Source of the DNA: Parelaphostrongylus tenuis | Taxonomy: Eukaryota; Nematoda; Chromadorea; Rhabditida; Metastrongylidae | Direction of reading: 5' to 3' | Assembly: GCA_019055375.1 (NCBI GenBank) | Contig: JAHQIW010003778.1 | Span: 1-64,000, forward strand | DNA length: 64,000 nucleotides | Part shown: positions 23,090-34,077 of the stretch, piece after piece | How the letters are laid out: every line of letters starts with the position of its first letter | Position numbering within the stretch: position 1 is the first letter of the stretch | Notes under the pieces: model-generated | Told to the model about the DNA's origin: nothing | Seen by the model: the letters and a program-made list of their open reading frames with translations, nothing else | Databases searched by the model: none | Program-made: the position numbers and the translations under genes

Positions 23090-23565
23090 ATAACGATATG
23101 TGCCTTCCGGTTCCCAACGGATTAATGACAGAGATTGCTATATAGAAATGTTTCGCTTTGCTAATAGAGTAGTTTTAATGAAATAAATTATATCCAAGCA
23201 CAATTAACACTGATCATTTTCTGCCATATTTGTTTATTTTACCTCTCTACTACAATGTTTTTGTGTTACCCTCTCAAACTGCTTACCTCCTTGTCGTGGA
23301 TGAGAAGTGCTCCTGCGTGTTTTACTTCGAAGTCAGCGGATGTTTCACTCCCACTCCCCCACGCCACTAAGGCCACTCAAGCTGAGAAGGAGTTTGATGT
23401 TTGCTCTCGAAAAACCCAGCTATGCTTGAATCGCACCAGAAATCACCGCCGCCTTGGTAGCTAATAGTCGCAAGATGATATGCTCCTTCTGATCCGCAAA
23501 AGCCAGGGGCAGCTTCAATGTGGTGACGACCTTAAGGGAACCCCAACCAGGCTCGGAACAACCAA
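23090..23565 (-). repeat. Dispersed 0.5-kb repeat G, minus copy
   Basis: This is the reverse complement of 12.42-13.0 kb, with the same blocks in the same order. It includes the terminus-like 'ttccggttcccaacggatta' and the coding-like stretch over 23.40-23.56 kb. The 69-codon plus-strand ORF at 23255 is a by-product of the repeat. Confidence 0.6.
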
Positions 23566-23578
23566 GGGAGGAAAACAA

Positions 23579-23830
23579 TTAAATTAGAAACAATATTCCT
23601 GTCTCAGCACTCCGTACGCGGATGCTCTCACTTATCGTGTCGGGAGGTATGACGATCGGGTGAAAGGCGATCAGTCTCGTGTTCAACGGGATGTCACTGG
23701 TAGAGGACGTAACGAAAACGCCCATGAGACGCCATGAAGACTGCTTCTTGAATTGCTCCTGCAACATCAGAACGGCCTCCTCATGTTTTCTGTCTTTTCT
23801 TGTTCTCTTTCGCTGCTTCACCTCATGACT
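23579..23830 (-). CDS. Orphan exon-like ORF, unknown protein
   Basis: This minus-strand ORF of 80 codons begins with a basic run (KQRKRTRKDRKHEEA), goes through an amphipathic part (LMLQEQFKKQ), and then a well-mixed hydrophobic stretch (WRLMGVFVTSSTSDIPL, LIAFHPIVIPPDTI). Composition is like a real exon and unlike the surrounding AT-rich DNA. An acceptor-like 'catgag' precedes it at 23831. The downstream side runs straight into repeat G, which may have cut the gene. I do not recognise the family. Confidence 0.35.
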   Translation of the reverse strand, partial: SHEVKQRKRTRKDRKHEEAVLMLQEQFKKQSSWRLMGVFVTSSTSDIPLNTRLIAFHPIVIPPDTISESIRVRSAETGILFLI

Positions 23831-25430
23831 TTTTATTGGATGTCCATATACATGTGTAATCGAGGTTGAAGATTATTCTTCAGTTTATTCGTGGGACCTG
23901 TTTTCAAATGTTATACAAAATCGAGCGCTTCAATTGTCTGTCTTTCGTCCATCTTCCATGAAAGACTTCGGGTCATTATACGGGTTTTGCTGCTTTTTTT
24001 CTATCTTTTTGATGGATGTTGTTGCAATCCTCGTTGAAATTATTCAGACTGGAAGGCTGAGGTATCCTTGTCAGAGCGTTTCAAGATTATCATGAAGAAC
24101 CTGCATATTCATTTAGTCGAAAGAAGTCTAATTTTGATTTTCCGTATATCAAGAGAGAAAAAAATTAGTTCTCACAGTAAGAGAGAGTCCACGCGTTTAT
24201 CATGAGGCTTTTCAAACCATAGAATTTCCTGCCATAGATCACAGATTCATAAATTTCACCCTTTCAGGACCACGTATACCCTCATGGTACACGCGCATTT
24301 TCGTGGTTTTTTCATCAAGCACAGATTCTTTATTAGATTCTAAGTAATCATTGATAGCTGAGAAAATTGCTGTTTTGATGGTATGCTTGATTTCTAAAAT
24401 CGCTTTTCTAATGAGCTGCCGTAACTGAGAGGAAAGTGCTCTTTTTCCTCGGAGTGCACAGTTGATTTGCACTCGTTTTTCATTGAAAATTCCCACTTTT
24501 CAAGTCGAAGGCCACACCAACAAACAAATAACATATCGCCATTTCCTACTTCTTGTTTTCTGACAATATGTAAAGCCTAATTTCAAAAACACATTTTCTA
24601 CAATGTATGACTTTTTCGAGAATCTTGAATGATGCAACTTTTAGCATATAGTCGTAATAAGCCTTCATAGATCCAACACTCATCAATTTGTAGAGCACTT
24701 CTTTAAAGAACTTGGTCATATCTGACCCCAATTTTTCAAATCTTTCAATGATGTTGTTAATCTTTTGATTGAAATACTTGTTCAGCAACCAAATATTTAT
24801 AGAAGAAGCATCGATCATTATCACTTCATCAAAATGATATCAGTGCCGGCCAATATTCACCAGCGTTGCATAAAATTTCTCTTGTTACACTCAGCAATTC
24901 ATGCTTCTATTACAATAAACGTCAAAGGCCAAAATAATTAGTTCCCCCTTCATTATTGTCTACAGTGTTATACAACATGGTTTTTGACCCAAATTATACA
25001 ATTTGTCCAACTCTATAACGCCTAAGAACACATTCCCGATGAGCAGTATTGGAACAAGATAAACAAAGATACTGCTTAGATCGACTGCACCTCGTGATTA
25101 CTCGTTTAGTTCTGCTTCGAGCTTAAACGGTACTTGCACGTAATACCGATTTTCTGAAAGATCCAACATAACGTCCACGACGTGCTAAAGTGACTTCCAG
25201 AATACGCCTGAGTGTCGACTGTTGAGCGATATGGTTTTGTGAGTATATGAGATAAACTTACACCTTGAAATCGGTGAACAAAATTTTTTTTCACGTAGTC
25301 TCTGTAGATTTTCCATGCCCTCACGAATCATATACATGTCATCAAGTGGAAGAAAGGTGGTTGTACCTAAACTGTAAAATTAGTTATTGCGCATCAACAT
25401 CGCAATAAAATACGCTCCCCGTTTATTTAT
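23831..25430. other. Mostly unassigned; piggyBac-type terminus at about 24254
   Basis: 'caccctttcaggaccacg' at 24254-24271 resembles the termini at 1.57, 12.89 and 28.13 kb. The minus-strand ORFs at 24239-24496 (85 codons) and 24546-24824 (92 codons) are Lys/Ile/Phe-rich and could be chance or old repeat. I saw no named domain. Confidence 0.3.
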
Positions 25431-25439
25431 CCTCCTGGT

Positions 25440-25960
25440 GTACGATCAGGATAAACAGCAGTTTGTCGATGAAATCCTCAAGCAGCTTCTGCTTGTTGTA
25501 ACTAAGGACGACCTTTGATGTCCTCGTCGTTAGGTCGATGGTGCGACCATGCACTGTAAAAATTATCACAACATGTCTCTTGTCTTTCCGCTTGCGCACC
25601 ATTACGCCTTTTTATTCCGCACGACCATTGCGTGCCTCTTTCCATTTGGTGTTGTGTGAATTCATTAGGTAATCCTCTCCTATTCTTTCTGCTTGTTCCA
25701 ACCAAGTATATTTTTTTCTCCGACAGACCCTCGGCAAGTTCAACATTGGTATACCCAGTGACGGTGCAGAGTTGTCGGCCCTCATCTAGAAAGCCATCCA
25801 TTGGGTCCATCACAATACTGTCTGAGATTCCTTCGACGCTCATGGGATTTGTGCGTGTAATTGCGTAATGGAATGTGTTGTGCTCGTATCCTTCCAAGAT
25901 GCACAGTTTGAACACTTCATCCTGTATTTGTGCCTCTCGCTGCTAAGTCAATTACGTCAA
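25440..25960 (-). pseudogene. piggyBac-like transposase relic 1
   Basis: The minus strand reads RHKYRMK (frame-shifted), FKLCILEGY, ISDSIVMDPMDGFLDEGRQL, YTNVELAEGL, VGTSRKNRRGLPNE and, near 25440-25500, VLSYNKQK. These match the central and C-terminal parts of the DDE domain of piggyBac transposases, which cut and paste at TTAA. The block that normally reads DNFYTSVELAE is degraded to TGYTNVELAE, losing the second catalytic Asp. A one-base shift separates RHKYRMK from FKLC. The N-terminal half is missing, so the element is inactive. Confidence 0.75.
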
Positions 25961-26174
25961 ACTTAGGAATTTCTCTGATACGGAGAGATATTTTCTGAAA
26001 AATGACAAATGCGGTCTTTTTGGGGCAGCAAATGAAATCCCTGCGCACAATTTCATCAGAGTGAGTACGATTTTTGTTATTTATTCAAAAATATTTAGTC
26101 TATTGCGAGATAATATTCTAATTCACTTCGATAATCTAATAACACAATTGCCTCTACATGCTCATATGTTTCTG

Positions 26175-26175
<1 letters not shown>

Positions 26176-26252
<77 letters not shown>
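26176..26252. repeat. (TA)n microsatellite
   Basis: About 75 nt of almost uninterrupted TA. ORFs over it rich in Tyr and Ile are artefacts. Confidence 0.95.
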
Positions 26253-26253
<1 letters not shown>

Positions 26254-26530
26254 AGAAAGCTCTGTGGGAGAAACGTAATTTTCTTTTTGACCTCACAACA
26301 TCCTGCGAAAAATCTTTGCAAAGAGAAATCACTTTTATTAGGTCTCTAACTAAGTTTGCGGACTTGATCCAAAAACTAAAAATTTTCTCATAAAAACAAG
26401 TTCTTCTTTTCCTTATTTTGTGCACTATTATCTTGCGCATCGTTTCGTATATTTTTGCACATACTTGTCCAGCAATGGAGCCGTCACTGGAAGTTAATTA
26501 CAACTTAGTGCATCACGAATTTCAATTGAG
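26253..26530. other. No recognised content
   Basis: AT-rich flank between the microsatellite and the mariner relic. Confidence 0.35.
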
Positions 26531-26539
26531 ACAGAACTT

Positions 26540-27440
26540 TCCTCGCTGCATTTGACAACATCAATCGTGCAAAAGGCCGCATCGCCAAGTTGTGAGTAGA
26601 ACTACGGCGTATGAATGTAGTTCACAAAGTTTCGCAATGGAGATACTGATATGGCCGATCAACCAATATACGAAGGATACGCTTAAAACGCTACGCTATA
26701 TACGCTTAAAATTGATGGAGAAGAAATCATTGAAGCGATTGAAGAAGATCAGACTTCGTCAACCGATGCTTTGGCCGATAATTTCCAATATTCAGACGAG
26801 CAGTTCCAGAAGATTTCGAAAGATACAGGCAAGAAATGGGCAAGGGCAGTTGGATTTTGCACGATCTCACACTAGCTCAAAAAAGCAAGAGAAAGCGATT
26901 TGCGCAAGCTCATCTTCGTCGTCATCGTCGCTCTTCGTTTTTGAACAGAAATGTCGTCATTGATGATAAGTGGATCTTCTTCAAGAATCAGCGTCGTCTC
27001 AATCAGCGGATATCACCAGATTAACAAGGAACACCAACACCGAGATCAAATCGAATTGCGCCAAGACAATGTTGATCATTTTTTGGGGCAGAAGTGAGCC
27101 AATTCATGGGACTTGTAGCAAGCCGGTCAGACCATCAACACTGAGCGATACTGTTAGCAACTGGTCCGTTGCAATAAAGCAATTCCACGTCTCCGCCGTG
27201 GCCAAGTCACTTTGCTTCGAGACAATGCAAAGCCACACGTTGCCATGGAAACAAGGGAGAAGCTGACCGAGTTGGGGTGGAGCACTTGGCTGAAGTTTGT
27301 GCTTTTTGCTGCAAAGGATACCCTCTTCCATTTATACCAAAAAGTTTTGTCCATAGAGGGTCATTTTTTGTAGACTAAAAGTGGACAGCTGACCCGTACT
27401 AATTTTTTGAGCCAATTGTTGGCCTGAGCTGATTGTATAT
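26540..27440 (+). pseudogene. mariner transposase relic
   Basis: Mariner transposases move DNA at TA sites with a D,D34D catalytic triad. Visible blocks are a DNA-binding part (DGDTDMADQP type, near 26645), then HDLTLAQKSKRKRFAQAHLR and SSFLNRNVVIDDKWIFFKN at 26860-26990, MLIIFWG near 27070, and VTLLRDNAKPHVAMETREKL near 27205-27265. The first Asp (VIDDKWI for VTGDEKWI) and second Asp (LRDNAKPH) survive. The block with the third Asp (PPYSPDLAPSD) is gone or unreadable after ELGWSTW. The blocks lie in different frames with stops between them. I did not find clear terminal inverted repeats. Confidence 0.85.
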
Positions 27441-28850
27441 GTCACTAATTGTTGAATAAACTTTGATGCGAAAAGCTTACAACATCAATAAAATGTAGAA
27501 CAAAAAATAATCATATCACTTTTCCTTTGAAAAGTATTTTACACAGATATGAATTCGTCCTCTTTGTACTTCACCTACATAATAGAAATACCTTCATGTG
27601 AGGTCCTCTTGGAAGTTCTACATTGTCGATTATGTGTTTTCTACTTATAGTCTCACGAAACGCCAGAAATTGTGCCATGATGGTTAAGGTTCTTCAACAA
27701 AGTGTTGATTTTCTTAATAAAAATGCTGAATTTTAAACAGTGCGAGCTTTTTTCGAGAATGAATTGGCGAAATTTTCTTGATGTTGCATCCTTTTTGACC
27801 ATAAAATGTCTCTAAGTAGAATCCACTGTGACGAGTTAGCAATAAGTGTGGTCATCAATGTTGCTCCCGGAATACCAGCGGATCCAAAATCCTAATCGTT
27901 CACTCGCTCTAATCCTCCTTTGAAACAAGGACCTCGACAAGGAAGAAAAAGAGAGCAAAATCTTCAGAATCCAAGAAATCGAACTTGGATTGCAGAAATA
28001 TCGACGAGCATAAAATTTGTTTTGTCCAACTCGACATTGTGCCAGTTGATGTCTATATGACAATCCTGTTATTATTTATTCTCGCAGTCCACTTCAAACA
28101 GATTGTTTATATCAAAGAATTCACCTTAACCCTTTCAGGACCACCAGTTGTAATCTCCACGCGCAGTGTAAATAGCGACCGATGCGCGTTTTTTGTAGCA
28201 CGATTAGAGTTTTTTCATCGTTTTGTAAGACATTCTACAGTGTCTTGTAATAGGTCGACACTTCGGATTTTCTCCACACACTTGTATGCTTTTTGTACAG
28301 ATGTAGTTTTTATGTTTAATTAAAAAGCTCTCTTCTACTACGCAATCACATCGATGCTGGCATTCAATCAATTTTAATAGCTTGTACAAAGAATATAAAG
28401 ATAAGTGTATCAGTTTTGATGTAAATTATTATATACAACACTTTAAAGTTATAATAATGATTGAAACCAGAATTAATGAACATCTTGATGGGAAAAAATG
28501 TTGCACAGCGCATGTGATGCCAAGTCAACGATATAGAAATGTAAAAAACCCTTTTGGTACCAGTTCTTTTACGGTTGAGAAAGCTTTTTCTCTAAACATT
28601 TAGTAGCCATTCGATATTTCGAAGAAATTCAGTGGACTGCAAAAACGTAAACAATGTTGTGTTTCAAATTCGGTTTTCTTAGAACGCTCGGCTATGATCT
28701 GCGAATACCTTTGCGTTCAAAGTTCAGTAGCCGTTTGATAGCATCAACCAATACAATTCTTTTAAGTCTCTAACTAAGTTTCTGAACTGATCCAAAAAAT
28801 TGGAAAAAAACTTTTTTTCCCAAGTAATCGAAAGTATCATATAACATTAA
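27441..28850. other. Mostly unassigned; piggyBac-type terminus at about 28127
   Basis: 'cttaaccctttcaggaccac' at 28126-28145 contains TTAA joined to the same terminus motif seen elsewhere in the window. It is followed by 'cgcgttttttgtagcac', similar to 24.29 kb. 28.56-28.77 kb carries short fragments of hairpin-type repeat ('aacatttagtagccattcga'). Confidence 0.35.
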
Positions 28851-28859
28851 TTGAAGTAA

Positions 28860-29140
28860 TTTCAAAAAGAATATTCAAAGCCTAAGCGAAGACGGTACGC
28901 TAGGGGCGTACACGCGTGTTCCGGAGCTCTTGCCCTACTCGTCAGTGATCCACCCCCCACATTAAGCCCTGCATTGTAGCAAGGAGGGAGACGAATGTGG
29001 TGACGACACAGTGTACAATGACAATGTGCCATCATCACTTCTCAGTTGATGGATGTTGGCTGGTAGAACGAAATTGATCCATGCATCGAGTGTTTTTAGA
29101 ACCTCGCAAAAGCACTTAAAATAGTTTCAAAAAAGAATAT
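28860..29140. repeat. Dispersed repeat E, copy 1, with probable target duplication
   Basis: The body from 28879 ('gcctaagcgaagacggtacg', 'cattaagccctgcattgta', 'gtgtacaatgac') matches 35.55-35.79 kb. It is flanked by tttcaaaaagaatat (28860-28874) and the same string with one extra A (29125-29140), a probable 15-bp target-site duplication. No coding capacity. Confidence 0.6.
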
Positions 29141-29216
29141 AAGTAAAAAGAAGTCTTAGATCGAAAGAAAAATTACGTCTTAAGTAAATATATAGCCATA
29201 ACATCATTATAACATG

Positions 29217-29241
29217 ATATATATATATATATATATATATA
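29217..29241. repeat. (TA)n microsatellite
   Basis: Short uninterrupted TA run. Confidence 0.9.
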
Positions 29242-30589
29242 AAACAAGATGACTATCTCCTACCTTGCAGAGAAAACTCTCCATTTCATTTTCCTACACT
29301 AAAAATCATGATATATTCGCATATTTGGAATTATAACTGTGTAGGGATATTAAGACTACATATTCTTATTAGATCACTCGCAGTCCTATGTAATATAGTT
29401 CTGAGATTTTAGTGAAAAAATACAAGTCTTAACTTAATGTGCTTTTGTTCACTGAATCACCTCTTCTCCGCACTGTATCAAATAGGAAAAAAATCATAGG
29501 GTTCTCTCTCACCAAGTCTTCGCATCAAAAATAGAAACTATTTCAGAAACTGTCCTTTCTACATAAATCTTATGCGAGGTTACAATCTTTTTCAGTATTA
29601 ACGTCTCAGCGATTTCGCATTTCTCAGAGTCGCTAAGTTACTTATTAGGGAGGGATCAACGATGTGGTGTCCCATACTATGAAGCATAAGGTATAACATG
29701 TATTAGCGCAATAAAACAATCAATAAATAAAACAATTAAATAGGAATTGTGTTCAAGTAACCAGCCGGAATTGCTAGAGAACGAGAAGGGCATTGCGATT
29801 AACTGAATCACCATAAGTTATCGGGGCAATCAAAAATCTGCATAGCTAACTTAGCGATAAATAGAATAATCAATTTTTGATCAACAACCCATTACATTTA
29901 AGCGAGAAAAAAGGCTGATGTTGGCAACGCTGTGGTTAATGACTAGCAATCATACATGCAGTATGTGACATATAAATGTAAGAAATGTGACACAATCACT
30001 TCATCAACAGATACCATGTTTTGAAGCCTCAAAAGCTTTTAGCGAAAAAAGCGTAGCCTATTATTCCAAATTTTTCTTTTTCACGTTTTTTTCTCATTGA
30101 TTCACATGGTTGCATACATCTGGACGTCTGTACAAGGACTGACCAGCTGGATAAAAATCTTTGGTTGAGGTTAATTTTAGAATTGCGAGCAATGTTGGGG
30201 ATAATATCAGATGTTTGTAAGATCGTTTAATTTTTCAAAACACATTACTTAAAAAGGTGGAACTGTGTGGTTTTTATCGATATTTTGGACATGTTTCGTG
30301 ACCAAGAACGTTTCCTGTCTTTGTCAGATGGAGCCCTCGGGAAGGTGAGACTTATTGTGTCGCCTGAAAAAGTCCGTCCTGTGTGGACTGTTCTAATAAA
30401 AATGAATTCATCCAATGCGCACTATTGTGAATATATTTTATCAAATAAAGGACGGAATGTTTGACTTTGCGCAGTCCGTAGAAGCACAGTGACGGTCTAC
30501 TAGTTATCAAGGCGGCATTTTTCACCATTTTATAGTAACATACCTTATAGAACCATCTAATATTTTATTTGAAGCTTCCGAAAGCACGT
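29242..30589. other. No recognised content
   Basis: AT-rich DNA. The 65-codon ORF at 30267-30464 has no family resemblance. Confidence 0.4.
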
Positions 30590-30960
30590 GGTGCTATGGT
30601 TAGAGGTGCTCGGCGCCGCACTCAAGGTCAATAGTTTGATCTCGCTCTCGTGATTTAGCAATTTTTCCATCCTAGCGGAGTTAGCACGATTGGTACCAAA
30701 GATTCTTTCTAAGGATGAGCAGCATTCAATTGATACATCATTTGGCTACCGCAAGTCATTTTAAAAGCCAGATATGCATTCAATCACCTCAAACAAAACT
30801 AATATTGAAGGCATATGCATTGCGTATTTCTCAAAAGTTGATCAAATTGTCTTATTTTTTTAGGCCTGAAGTTTGTGTGCTTATTTTGCGCAGTTCTTGA
30901 ATGCCTCAGAGACCCTAAGATGCGCTCAACTGCGATACATGTGTGTCTTCTTTCAGTGAA
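30590..30960 (+). repeat. SINE-like repeat family A, plus copy
   Basis: A tRNA-like head ('gtgctatggttagaggtgct') leads into the body ('tgatacatcatttggctacc', 'gcattcaatcacctcaaac') in the same order as 5.42-5.78 kb. Confidence 0.6.
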
Positions 30961-31999
30961 GCTCGTAATCGTAGAAGTTGAGAGGAAATCATATCTGAAC
31001 TTGCATTTCTAATAAAAACTTTGCTAATTTTCTGCAGATTGAGACCATGAAGTACTGCTTGAACAGTTATTGCTAAAAAGTGGCGATGAGAACGTCGGTG
31101 ACGACATCAGTAAAAGTAGACTGTAGTGTTTACCGAATACTTATTCTACACTGCTCATTGATCTGGCCTTAGAAATTGGCTATTTTTGGAGCTCTGCTTT
31201 TGAAAGTGGTCGAATGAACAGACCGCTAAAAGTTATCCGATTCGCAAGGACCGAGAAAAGAGAAGCTTTCAAAATTCAGGACAATATGCAATGAATTGTG
31301 CTCTAGTGGAGCGGTAATCGGTAAGTGGTCAAAGAAGGTGTCGGCACTCAGAATCCTACCCTACTCTGTGATGGCGGAGGGTGGTGCTCAAGGCGACGTG
31401 ATGCTCAAGTACAGGAAATCAGAAGAATTCTACGAGCTGTACTTGCCCGATGTTTGGAGTTAGTTGTAGAATAGACAAATTTCTGTGGCGACTGAAGCAA
31501 TACTGAGTGGTAAAAAATCCTGCTATTACAAGACAGACGACGAGAATGAGCAATTAGAGTTCGACGTTTGTTCAAAATGCACTTTTTCTGTTTAAAAACG
31601 AGAGTTCTTGGAACAGATTGGCGCACTTCTTACTAAAAATGCCAACAGAAATCCCCTCGATAATATCTCGTTTTTGCATGATGATGAAAATCTGTGATGA
31701 TCTAAATTTTACTATATAACTGCGAACGGAACCCGCAGTCAAGTTCAAATGATGGCCCAAATACTCCGAAGGCGAGACTCATTTTTCTCCTCGTTGATAC
31801 AAGTTATCAAAAACGCTTTTTCAAAAGCAAGCATAAAACTAAAACTTCTATTTTTTTGAGCTATTGAATGACTACTAATAGCCTATCGAAAAAGCAAGAA
31901 TAGAGTATGAGAATACTTTTCAAAGAAGTACTTGTTAAATTGATGAAGACCAACATTATCGAAGCTTATTCCGGTTGCATACTATTCTCTCCTGTTCTT
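30961..31999. other. No recognised gene; hairpin-type fragment near 31.74-31.90
   Basis: 'gctattgaatgactactaat' and nearby words resemble units at 36.1 and 59.0-60.0 kb. The rest is unassigned. Confidence 0.3.
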
Positions 32000-32220
32000 G
32001 TTCTCATACCGCATCAAACCTTCCATCCCTCGTGAGTCATCAAAACTACATCAGACTTGTCTGTACCGATAAGCGACACTGATTTGATACATCGGTACAC
32101 TACTGCAAGTCATTGTAAAAAGCACATATGCATCCAGGAATCTCAAACGAAACTAAAAATTGGAGGCGAAAGCATAGTGTATCCCTCATGGATTGCTAAA
32201 AGCGTTAAAGAGTAATAAGA
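32000..32220 (+). repeat. SINE-like repeat family A, partial plus copy
   Basis: 'gactcatc'-type and 'agacttgtctgtaccgat' words followed by 'tgatacatcggtacactac' and 'gcatccaggaatctcaaac'. The tRNA-like head is missing. Confidence 0.5.
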
Positions 32221-32577
32221 GTCAAACAAACTCATTCTGTTTCCTATCAATCTCATCTGATGAGAAGATTTCTGGTTTTCTAAAAACTAAGTCGCTTTCG
32301 AAGCAGGCCGCATACTACAATGTTACAGTGATGGCGCACTATCCATTCCACATGGACTACTTTGTGCGAAGTTCAATAAGGCGACAAGTTTCATCGTTTT
32401 CTACCGAAATTACCAGGTAAACAAGTTGTTGGATAAGTTTCGGCAATATTCTAAGTGTGTGATTTGTTTAATAATGGCTTTATGAATTAGCCTCTCTACT
32501 GCGCTCCGACGTTTGATCTACTTGACGAATGAAATCTCATGTCATCTCCAAAAAAAATTTCAAGATTTCCTCTGCAG

Positions 32578-33116
32578 GATCACGAGACGTTGCTCCGAAG
32601 ATGGTTTATGCATTTGTTAAACTCGGGCCATCAGTGGAATTAGTCACCGTTCTTTTCAAAATGTACGTTAAAATCACTGTTTTCTGCAATAGGCGCAATT
32701 AACTTCTCAGAATGCTGAGTGGTACGCAAAGCACTGGACTCAAGACGGGAGTAGAACTCGCTTTCCAGTCATAGCGGAAGCGCGTGCAAGCCACTACACC
32801 ACCGAATCCAACTCTCTGCTACCACTTTTACCTTAATGCAGGGTATCTTAGCTGTCAGCAACCAACCTCTGAAGACTTTGGTTTGTTGAGCACATATCAG
32901 TATTGAGCTCAGTAAAGGTGACAGCTATTGGATGTATATAAACTGTACAATATCTTCCGTAGCCATAGTTGGGTGACAAATTTAGTTTTATTTATGTTTC
33001 CAATCTTTATATTTAGTTAACAGTATCACTTTCAGATAAGCTGGCAGCATGACCGTCTGTACTTTGATAAACCAACAGGAATCCGATTGACAATTATGCG
33101 AGATTGTTTACGAGAG
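32578..33116 (+). pseudogene. Possible cys-loop ligand-gated channel fragment (two exons)
   Basis: Segment 32578-32664 reads VAPKMVYAFVKLGPSVELVT then VLFKMY. After an acceptor at 33035, segment 33036-33116 reads ISWQHDRLYFDKPTGIRLTI then MRDCLRE. Joined in phase, it has the shape of the loop region where cys-loop receptor extracellular domains show a beta strand, then W-x-D-x-RL. A minus SINE copy lies in the intron between them. The downstream WxPD-type block is not seen. The resemblance is short and I hold it loosely; this could be another family or chance. Confidence 0.25.
32690..32960 (-). repeat. SINE-like repeat family B, minus copy
   Basis: The reverse complement has 'ggtggtgtagtggcttgcac', then a B-box-like region ending 'tactcccgtcttgag' and the tail 'accactcagcattct'. 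Confidence 0.55.
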
Positions 33117-33489
33117 GTTATGTGCAGTTTCAAAGCATTTGACGGTATTGGAAGGTGGAAACTTATGAATTACAGAAGATTTTTGTGCAAGAAGGGTCAA
33201 TCGTATTTAGAAAAACTGATAAACATAGCAGACCACTCATTATATCATTGTTTCAGCAAATCCAAGTTTTATTTATAGTCTGGGTTTAGAGATCTATTCT
33301 TTCCTGACAATCGAAGCCTGACACTTTGACAGTGCTTTGGATTGGCTTCTCTATCATATTAACAAAATATGATGATATCACAATATTGACAAGATATAGT
33401 GACCATGCATATTCTGGGTAATGTAGTTGTACAGATTATGTTTATTTCTGCTTTCTAAAATTAATCGAAAATCATTTTATTTGACCAGC

Positions 33490-33620
33490 CTGTTGCGGTG
33501 TTATGATGTCTCAATATTCCCCAACGATGTAGAGTACCCAGAACTGAGTTCGATACCGGCTGATGCAAATGTTTTTGCACACCACTCTACATCTATTTTG
33601 TAGGTTACCGTGAGAAATTG
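33490..33620 (+). repeat. SINE-like repeat family B, partial plus copy
   Basis: 'gagttcgataccggctga' (B-box region) followed by the tail 'acaccactctacatctat'. The A-box half is degenerate. Confidence 0.5.
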
Positions 33621-34077
33621 GATCCGTATGTAGGAAGAATTTTGCAAAGCTGCTACTTATTGATGTTATCTTTTATACAGGCTACTGTGAAGCTGCTAAT
33701 TATTCACGTGGTGAGAAAAGATTTGCCTAAATAAACACTTTGAATAAGAGGTCTCCCACACTAGTGAAACTTGAAATCTTGCACAGTGCCTCCAAAGACG
33801 TGTTACAAACTTTTGGAGGATGTGTACATCAAGCAAATCAATAAAGCAGATCAAAGCCAGAGCGTTTGTGTGCGAAGGTAAGGATATACAATTTCATTGA
33901 TTGCTCTATAGCATTATTGCTAACTACCTGTCATATCGCTACCGTTTGGGTAGTTTAGCTGCTTACGAGTATTCGCATCTTTTCTTCATCTTGCTATCGA
34001 TGTGAGTTTATTACTCCACTACCACTACAACTTGCTATGTTGTTTGCAAATATTTTAAAGCTCACCTTTCAGCGCCG
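33621..34077. other. No recognised content
   Basis: AT-rich flank upstream of the second piggyBac relic. Confidence 0.35.

Noticed and set aside
26061..26440. Proteins with long Tyr-Ile runs on both strands
   Set aside because: Both ORFs are produced by the (TA)n tract at 26176-26252.
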